Of a stretch of 55,160 nucleotides of DNA, positions 48,161-55,160 are shown in pieces. Both the position numbers and the translations under genes were made by a program. The notes beneath the pieces were generated by a model. The model searched no databases, had not been told where the DNA came from, and worked only from the letters and a program-made list of their open reading frames with translations. The stretch lies in contig MNCI01009501.1 of NCBI GenBank assembly GCA_015680685.1, positions 97,603 to 152,762 on the forward strand, read 5' to 3'. This DNA comes from Gnetum montanum. Its lineage: Eukaryota; Streptophyta; Gnetopsida; Gnetales; Gnetaceae. Positions within the stretch are counted from its first letter, which is position 1; each line of letters starts with the position of its first letter.

Positions 48161-48915
48161 TGTTTATCATTCAACACTTTATAGTTTCATTTATTAGTCC
48201 ATTAAACATTGATGATAATCAGGTTTCCATTATTTGGATACTCATGTTTTAATGGATTAGAAAGTGTTTTCATTTTAGATGGTCTAGATGTGGCTTCTTT
48301 CTTGATTTTGACCTTATATTTTCTTTGTTCAACATGTTCTTCCAATGTATTACTAAGTTGGGGGTCAACTTTTGGAAGTTCAATTTCATCCTAGTTAGCA
48401 TATTTTTCTAACAAGGGATTGGATTGGAAAGTTTCTTGTTATGTTTCTCGTACCTAATACATTTTTTTGGCATAGGAATGGTTAGTTGTTGTGTGGGATT
48501 CATGCATATTTTAGACAATTTGTCACTTTTGTTTTCTAACAAGTGGATATCTTTTTATTTAGTGGCCATTGTATACACAGATGATTGCACACAATGTTAT
48601 CTTTTAAGTTTGTTATGGGCTGGTGTAGTGGTTGTATTCATACTTTGGACTTTCTACCCATAACCACGCAATGTACATGGTACATACAAAACATAAGGCT
48701 TTGCAAATCCTTCAAGGAAATGCAAGATGTCATGAAAATTTAGCAAATGGTCTAAAAGAAAATTGAAATTTATAATAACATCAAAAGCATATGGAGGTAA
48801 TGTTTCCACTACCTTTGCTTTCCTCCATAGCTTGTAACAAAGGAAGGAAAGACTTTAAACCTTTTTATTTAAATAATATTTGCTCCTATGACAAGTACTC
48901 AAATTAGAAGTTTAT
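48161..48915. other. Spacer left of the copia element, nothing recognised
   Basis: Open frames at 48209-48394 and 48424-48663 show no family resemblance. Compositionally it is like the neighbouring retroelement debris. Confidence 0.4.
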
Positions 48916-49160
48916 TGTTAGGAAATGAATCAATAAAAAAAAACAAGAATAGGAAACAAGCACACAAAAAACACACAAAATTTTCATGGTTCAGCAAGAT
49001 TGCCTCACATTCATGGCTGCACTAGAGTTTCATTATATATTTTGCAAATTACAGTTATCAGAGAGTTTCGAAATGTTACATAAATATGCATCAAGAAACT
49101 GTTGATAACTGAAATTGGCCCATGACCCAATAATACAGATTAGTCACCATGACTCCAATA
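48916..49160 (-). repeat. 3' LTR of the copia element
   Basis: 245 bp on the plus strand from TGTTAGGAAATGAATC to gactccaata. It shares cacactagagtttcatt-type blocks with the 5' LTR at 52822. One terminal dinucleotide has mutated (TA for TG). Confidence 0.8.
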
Positions 49161-49262
49161 ATCTCCCACTTGGAGACTGATCTAAGAAAAGAAAAGAAAA
49201 ACTCTTGCAACCTTGCTTCTCCCATGTACACCATCAACTCCTAGTGTGACACCTCCTCATCA

Positions 49263-49934
49263 CTAACCATGGAGGCCTACTAAGGTCATGTAAAGCCTCA
49301 ACTTAGTAGTGGTGCCCACCTTGGTCAACACGTTTGTAGAGTTCTTTGACCCAAGAATCGTCCTCAGCAATAATGTCCCATCATTTATCAACCCATAGAT
49401 ATGTTGATACCTCAATTGAATGCGTTTAGATCTAGAATGAAAAATTTGATCTCTAGCCAAGTGCATGGCACTATGACTATCACTAAAAAGCTCACTGTTG
49501 TCCTGTGTCTTACCCAACTCTCTTAGAAGACCCTTCAACCAAATCCTCTCCTTTCCAACTTCTGATATAGCCATATATTCTGCTTCTGTGGTTGAGAGAG
49601 CAACACTCTTTTGAAGTTGAGACATCCAACTCACAGTAGTATTATCCACAGTGAAAATATAACCAGTGGTGCTCTTCTTGCTATCCAAATCACCTCCCAA
49701 ATTTGCATTAGAAAAACCCTATAGAGTAATGTTGCTTTTTTTTCTAAAACAAAGTGTCATATCTGAAGTTCCTTTCAGATATCTCAGGAGCCACTTTACA
49801 ACTTCCAAATGCTCCCTTTCTAGATCAAACATGAACCTACTAATAACTGCCACTACATCTGCTATGTCAAGTCTGGTATAGATCATAGCATACATTAAAC
49901 TTCCAACCACTGAAGCATATGGTATTTTGGACAA
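49263..49934 (-). pseudogene. copia RNase H and end of RT
   Basis: PYASVVGSLMYAMIYTRLDIA (49860-49920, read here in two parts) is the RT/RNase H connection. Then come KKSTTGYIF, VALSTTEAEYMAISE and SDSHSAMHLARD of RNase H. A frameshift or stop near 49705-49718 separates the two segments. Confidence 0.9.
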
Positions 49935-49971
49935 TTGTTCATGTTCTTCTTTTGTCCTTGGTGACTAATTT

Positions 49972-50235
49972 TTCAACTTCTGTAATGGTTAACCCTTCAA
50001 CTTCTGTAATGACTGACTCTTTAACTTCTATAATGGTTGACCCTTCAACTTTTGTAACTGTCAACCCTTCAACTTCTACAGTGGTTGACCCTTCAACTTC
50101 TGTAACAACCAATCCTTCAACTTCTGTAATGGTCAACCCTTCAACTTCTATAATGGCCCACTTTTCAACTTCTGAAATGGTCAATCCTTCAACTTCTGTA
50201 ATGGTCGACCCTTCAACTTCTATAACGACTGATCC
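49972..50235 (-). repeat. 24-bp in-frame minisatellite, 11 units, in place of the RT core
   Basis: Eleven head-to-tail 24-bp units, beginning ttcaacttctgtaatgg on the plus strand. On the coding strand they read an 8-residue repeat of the type TEVEGLTI. On its right is the start of RT (NKWMYRIKEEHDGSKRYK) and on its left the late linker (KLVTKDKRRT), so the array occupies the place of about 250 missing RT residues including the YVDD motif. Confidence 0.93.
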
Positions 50236-50828
50236 TTATATCTTTTGCTACCATCATGTTCTTCCTTGATTCTGTACATCCACTTATTCTGCAATGTCCT
50301 CTTTCCTTCTAGCAACTTAGTCAGTGTCCATGTTGTATTCTTCTAGGGTGACTTTATCTCATCTCTCATAGCCAACTCTTACTTAACAAGATTTATCACC
50401 TACATTGCTTCATTAAAACATTCTAGTTTTCTAGCATCAGTCAAAAATAAATAATGTAATAAGGGAGAGTACCTCTCTCTGGGCTTTGGTGTTCTATCAA
50501 ACCTTCTCAACTAAGGCTCTAGTGTAACTATTTCTAACTCAACTTCAGCTTCATCTTTAGCTATCATGTTTCCAATATTTTCTTGAATCCTTCCAGCTAC
50601 ATCCCTCTTAGATATCTCTTCCAGTTCAACCTTCTCACTTTTCTTTTCTTGCTTCCTTACACTATTAGATTCTGATTTAGACCTATCCTTGTACACCACA
50701 TGTTCATTAAAAGTGACATCCCTGTGCCTGATAATTTTTCTATTTTGATCATCCCAAAAATAATAACCAAAATCATCAAAACCATAGCCAATAAAATAAC
50801 ATTTCTTAGCTTTAGGATCAAGTTTATT

Positions 50829-51420
50829 TTAGACATCAAAACTTAAGTGCACATATGATACACAAACAAAAACTTTTAAATGTAAGAAGTTTACTGCCTT
50901 TTCTGACCATTCCTCCTTAGGTATCTTAAAGTACAGTAGAACTAAAGGTCCTTGATTTTTGAGATAGGTTGCTGTGCTGACTGCATCTGCCCAAAACATT
51001 TTTGGTAGTCCAAAAGATATCCTCATGCTTCTAGCTCTCTCATTCAAGGTCCAATTCATTCTCTCAACAACACCATGTTGCTTCAATGTTCTAGGAACCT
51101 TCTTAATCATTCTGACCCCATTCTCAAAATAGAAAGCCTTGAACTCTAAACTATCATACTCCCCTCCATTATTGGACCTCAAACAATTTACTTTCAAACC
51201 AATTTGATTCTCCACTTCTGCCTTCCACCGTTTCAATGTAAAAAACACATCAAATTTATTTTTAAGAAAATAAACCCATACCTTTCTTGTGGAATTGTTA
51301 ATGAATGTGACATAATAGCACAAGCCACCAAGAAAACTCACTGGGGTTGGTCCCCATACATCTATATGTACCAATTCCAACTTCTCGATCTTTGATGTTC
51401 TTCTAACTTTTGAGAAACTG
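50829..51420 (-). pseudogene. copia integrase
   Basis: Core reads HIDVWGPTPV (first Asp), LRSNNGGEYDS (where the second catalytic Asp of the usual SDNGGE is Asn), and HGVVERMNWTLNERARSM (Glu kept). The loss of the second Asp alone would inactivate it. Confidence 0.9.
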
Positions 51421-51775
51421 AGTCTTTTCTACTTCCCATAAACACATTCTTCACATAAACCAACATTAACAAACTTCAAGTCTGGTAATCTCCCTTGTGA
51501 GGCCTACAACTTCATTCTCTTTTCACTCATGTGACCCAACCCTCGATGCCACAATGTTGACATTGATTTTAAATCAACCACGGACAAGGTGTCTTTTAGT
51601 TTTGAAGTGGTGTACAATGTTCCCACCTTATTTCCCTAAGTAATGATCAGATTTCCTTTAATTATTTTCTAAGATCCACCTCCAAATATTGTACTATACC
51701 CTTCAACATCTATTTGACCCATAGAAATAAGGTTTTCATTAAACCTAGAACATGTCTAACATTTTGCAACTTTAG

Positions 51776-51958
51776 TTACTTCCCTTGGGCAGTCTTTATA
51801 TAAACATCATCCTTTCCCACAATGTTTAATGGCTCATCATCTGCAAGATGAACCTTTCCAAAATTCCTAGCAACATAGTTATTAAATAGATATTTATAAG
51901 GAGTAGAGTGAAATGATGCATCTGAATCAAGAATCCAAGATTCAATACCACTATCCAC
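51776..51958 (-). pseudogene. copia protease
   Basis: WILDSDASFHSTPYKYLF corresponds to the WILDSGA active-site region. The invariant Gly of D-S-G is Asp here, so the enzyme would be dead. Confidence 0.85.
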
Positions 51959-51993
51959 ACAACAAACTAGGGCATCAGTAATTTCTTCAGTAG

Positions 51994-52606
51994 CTACATT
52001 GGTTGAATCATCATGTTGATTTTTCTTTTCTTCCTTTGGTGTTGTGCATTCTTTTCTAAGGTGACCTTTCTAATTGTAATTCCAATAGGTAACATTCTTG
52101 CAACCCTTGCATCAACTTTTTCCCTTGGACTTTGGTTTTCCATGGCCCTGATTCTATCCTTACTGAAGACATCTACCTCTACCTTCATTACTCAAGGTAG
52201 AATCCAAAGATTCACCTAACTCCCTTCTACATATATCCTCATTGAGCATTAGATCTTGAACTTTGGACAACTTCAATTTTTGATCTCTTGATGAACTGCT
52301 AATTGTAGTCACCATTACAAACTAGCTATCAGGCAGTGATGATAACAAGATCAACACTTTGATCTCATCATCAAAGTTGATTTCCATAGAACTTAACTGA
52401 CTCGTGATCACATTGAACTCATTAATGTGATATGTAACTAACACATCTTTAGACATCCTCATATTGAATAATTGGCACATCAGATATACCTTGTTCAAGA
52501 CGGATGCCTTCTTGTACACATCTGATAAGGCTTTCATCAAACCTTGAGTAGTCTTTTCGTTGATGATATTGAATGCAACATTCCATGATAACATCAAACA
52601 AATCAT
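51994..52606 (-). pseudogene. copia gag
   Basis: A UBN2-type capsid segment (LMKALSDVYKKAS, MRMSKDVLVTYHINEFN, LLSSLPDS) is followed by a basic stretch and the place of the CCHC knuckle (about 52060-52110), where the frame is interrupted. Confidence 0.8.
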
Positions 52607-52821
52607 CCTAAGAGCTTGGCGATCTAACAGTTCCTAATCCTATTTGCTCATATGATCTAGCTTCTTCTTGAATAGCAAGACTTCTTTTGGTATAAATAAT
52701 CTTCAATTTGCATTTTTCAAAACCCAAAGTTCATCCCATCAAACTTGTTAATCCCGACTTTCTTGTCCTTGAATGCCATTGCTCCTACTGATCCTTTGCA
52801 AACCTCACTCCAATACTAATT

Positions 52822-52954
52822 TGTTAGGAAACGAATCAAGTGAAAAAATAAGAACAGGAAAAACAAGCACACATAGAATTTTTGTGGTTTAGCAAGATCA
52901 CCTCACATTTATGTCTACACTAGAGTTTCATTATATATTTTGCATATTACAATT
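52822..52954 (-). repeat. 5' LTR of the copia element, truncated at an N
   Basis: 133 bp matching the first half of 48916-49160 (TGTTAGGAAACGAATC to gcatattacaatt). It stops at the N at 52955. The remaining 110-120 bp and the right-hand TSD are absent. Confidence 0.85.
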
Positions 52955-52955
52955 N

Positions 52956-55160
52956 TGGAAACAATCGGTGGCGTAATACACATGACGTTGATCTGCCAGC
53001 CTCTTAACAAGTTCGAGTGGTATATATTCATCCTAATGAGTATATACCAGACTTCACCTTTATCCTCCATCAAGATGAACAACTATGTTGGCGAGACTTA
53101 GAAGGTAACATAGTGTTACCTCTTGATCGTTCAGTCCTAAGCATGCTTCTTCGTGCTCTCACATGAATTGGCATGCCGCACTTACACGTAGAATACGTTG
53201 TGCAAGATCATGACTCGAGAGAATATCATCCCACAGAGGCACAACGTCAAAGGAACTTACAACAGGAGAGACATCATAGTCTTTTAAGGGTAATTGGTCC
53301 CAGGAGTTCCACATGTCTTAAGCGAAAATGAGGGTGGTGAACCTACCTCAGGTAGTCGCCCACACAACGATGTTCCTCCCCTTGACTTTGGCCAAGGAGT
53401 TGTGTATCAGAACCTTCATTCTACTATTCATAACCCAGGTTCTAATACCCATGGGCACAATGGGTCTGAAAAAGGGACACAAACACATGATAAAGGTGGA
53501 CATTCTGATTGCAATCATGATCGAGGTCGTGACCGTCGAAGAGAAGGTAGCAAACATCATCATGGTGACAGTTCTCCTTCTTCTTCACCTTCATCATCTC
53601 CTTCACCCTCTCCTTCAATATTTGGGCGTATTCATAAAGAAAAAGACCATGGGGATGGAGGTAGGCAAAGTGGAAGTCATAGGAGAAATAGCTAGGAAAG
53701 GGGACGAGGGCACTCTAGAGAATCACAACATAGAAGAAGGGAGAGTAGGGAACAACGTAGGCATCATAGACGCCATGGATGAGACAATCACGATGAACCC
53801 CTACTCGCTACTCGAAGTATGTTAGACATAACTGAGGCTGTTAGAATTCCTACAAGGCACCAAAAAAATAGTAGGATCAAGAGATTAGATATGAACAATA
53901 TCCCATGATTTGAAGGGGGATACAATGCTGATCCTCAAAATCATTTACAAGCATTCCACGATGCATGTGCCTCACAAAACATAGAAAACGACTCGTAAAA
54001 ACTTAAGTTGTTCCCACAGACACTAATTAAAGAAGTAGAAAGCCGGTACTGGTCCTTAAAAATGGAATCCATTCGTAGGTGGAGTACCATGGTAGAATTG
54101 TTCAACAATAAGTACCAAACTTACTCCCGAGTGTCCAACCTATGAAAGCAAATCTAAGGCTGGAAACAAGGAGGACATGAACCCTTGGATGCTGCCATGG
54201 GTCGAGACTATGCACTGTTACATCGTTGTCCTGGCCATGGTTATTCGCAAAGGGATCAACTACGCCATCTTGTAGATGGGCTTAGGCATGAAATGAGAAG
54301 AACCCTTAGGACTTATGCCCAAGGAAGATTATCCGAGCTTAGGTCCCATCAAATTTAGAGACCATTGGAGCAAGTTACTAAGGAAGAAGGTGAGCTACGG
54401 AAGAGAGAAAGTGTGCAAGAGTATAATCGAGATTCTTCCCTCTGAAAAAGGGGAGTAAGATTTTGTGAGGATGAAGAAGAGTCACCACTCGAAGAGATGG
54501 TGAATAGGAAAATTTTGCCTATCCAAAAGTTGNTAGAGGAGTCTAGAGAGTAAGGTAGTGATCATGGAAAAAGAAAAAAGAGAGAAGCTGAACATGCACA
54601 TAAGCAAGGGTAAGGGGAAAGTTGTCATCATTGAAGAGGTTTTGGATTCAAAAATAGATAATGATAGTGGATGCGAGATATGTCAATATGACGATCCTAA
54701 GGGATGTTTCCCTATAATCTCACATCTGCAGGAGTCTGGGGTGTATGCACTTAACCCACGATTGAACAAATGGCAAGCACTCTGAAGGTTACCTTATCCT
54801 CAAAGTAACCCATAGTAGTTTCACCAACCCTTAACGTATTATCCTAGTGGAACTCCATGACAACCAATCGAGCAACATCAACAGTGGCAATACCCACAAT
54901 CATGGGGAATGCCACCACCAAGGCAACAGTATTCTTACCGACAACCTGACCCGTATGAATATTATGTGCAGTAGCCAGTCTCTCCACTTGACTCTATTGG
55001 TCACAGTACTCCTCAACCTGACTACCAAACTTGTGAGTATTATAGGACTCCTTCTCCTAGTGGCGATGTTCCACAAATGTACCATCCTTCTCATCCAGTT
55101 GCATCTCTTCCACCAATAGCTCCATTACCACCTGCTCTAGCTATGTAGGGTGAAATCCCT
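52956..55160 (+). pseudogene. gag of a plus-strand Athila-like element, cut by gap and window end
   Basis: It follows element A's gag throughout: YIHPNEYIPDFTFILHQDEQ (53020-53080), an H/R/S-rich segment with [12 protein letters not shown] (53565-53620), SR/RE-rich stretch, capsid core RCPGHGYSQRDQLRHLVDGL (about 54225-54285), zinc-knuckle-like CEICQYDDPKGC (54675-54710; His replaced by Asp), and the P/Q/Y-rich end. Stops and shifts occur, with an N at 54533. The right end of the window falls just before the protease. Confidence 0.88.

Larger units (their letters stand above)
48916..52954 (-). mobile_element. Dead Ty1/copia retrotransposon
   Basis: LTRs at 48916-49160 (3') and 52822-52954 (5', cut by the N at 52955) enclose, on the minus strand, gag, protease, integrase, RT and RNase H, the copia order. 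The LTR outer end reads TGTTAGGAAA on the plus strand. A polypurine tract (aagtgggagat on the minus strand, 49161-49171) adjoins the 3' LTR, and a decayed initiator-Met-type primer site adjoins the 5' LTR (about 52808-52819). Stops occur throughout, and the RT core is missing. LTRs differ by roughly 20 percent, so it is old. Confidence 0.9.

Noticed and set aside
48209-48663. Two hydrophobic plus-strand frames left of the copia element
   Set aside because: They read generic L/F/S-rich sequence from AT-rich DNA on the strand opposite to the surrounding retroelement debris. No homology is visible.
49919-50269. Plus-strand frame with repeated STSVMVNP-like units
   Set aside because: It is the antisense reading of the 24-bp array. 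The sense strand continues the copia polyprotein on both sides.
52956-55160. Reading the right-end gag as part of element B or the copia element
   Set aside because: It lies on the opposite strand, belongs to the Athila clade by sequence, and is separated from copia by an N. It is a separate copy.
1-55160. CRISPR arrays, rRNA, tRNA genes, bacterial operons
   Set aside because: None seen. Repeats with regular spacing are minisatellites or LTR arrays, and tRNA-like boxes occur only in decayed short repeats without a full cloverleaf.

Overview
The window looks like nuclear DNA of a land plant with a large, repeat-rich genome. A gymnosperm or similarly bloated seed-plant genome fits best, but the species cannot be read from the sequence. 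The evidence is three plant-type intron-containing nuclear genes (chaperonin CCT epsilon, a CYPRO4/VID27-like protein and a uL18-family ribosomal protein). They sit in AT-rich DNA full of Athila-like Ty3/gypsy elements, a Ty1/copia element, short tRNA-derived repeats and a hairpin MITE.

Layout. 1-159 is the end of an Athila-type LTR. 160-5700 has no gene I can support, only short repeats. 6147-10895 (+) is a complete nine-exon CCT epsilon gene of 535 codons. It converges on 12487-14491 (-), a two-exon CYPRO4/VID27-like gene of 627 codons in a GC-rich island. A tandem-repeat block lies between their 3' ends. 15592-16165 is a solo LTR with a perfect target-site duplication.

16790-33785 is a three-level nest. 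An old plus-strand LTR (C) is split by a degenerate Athila-like element (B, minus strand, with gag, protease, RT, RNase H and integrase remnants). B is itself split by a younger element (A, 18000-24857, minus strand, TSD TTAAC). A keeps LTRs, primer-binding site, gag and protease but has lost RT, RNase H and integrase, so it is a TR-GAG-type non-autonomous element. 34004-34879 is another solo LTR.

36956-42417 (+) holds a uL18/L5e-family gene with a mitochondrial-like leader. Its long intron carries a 439-bp tandem duplication. Further on are a broken GH19 chitinase gene (43895-44789), the C-terminal tail of a PIF1/Helitron-type helicase (45040-45459), a long (TA)n-bounded inverted repeat (45569-46003), an LTR-like promoter region, an Athila tail remnant carrying a short tRNA-derived repeat with long flanking direct repeats, and a dead copia element (48916-52954, minus). 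In the copia element an 11-copy in-frame 24-bp repeat stands where the RT core should be. After a single-N assembly gap the window ends in a plus-strand Athila gag remnant.

The host genes are unrelated housekeeping or developmental genes. The Athila-like pieces belong to one clade: their LTR ends, R/U5 parts, gag and tail are similar, while the U3 parts differ. The single Ns at 15977, 18248, 52955 and 54533 appear to stand for unresolved sequence.
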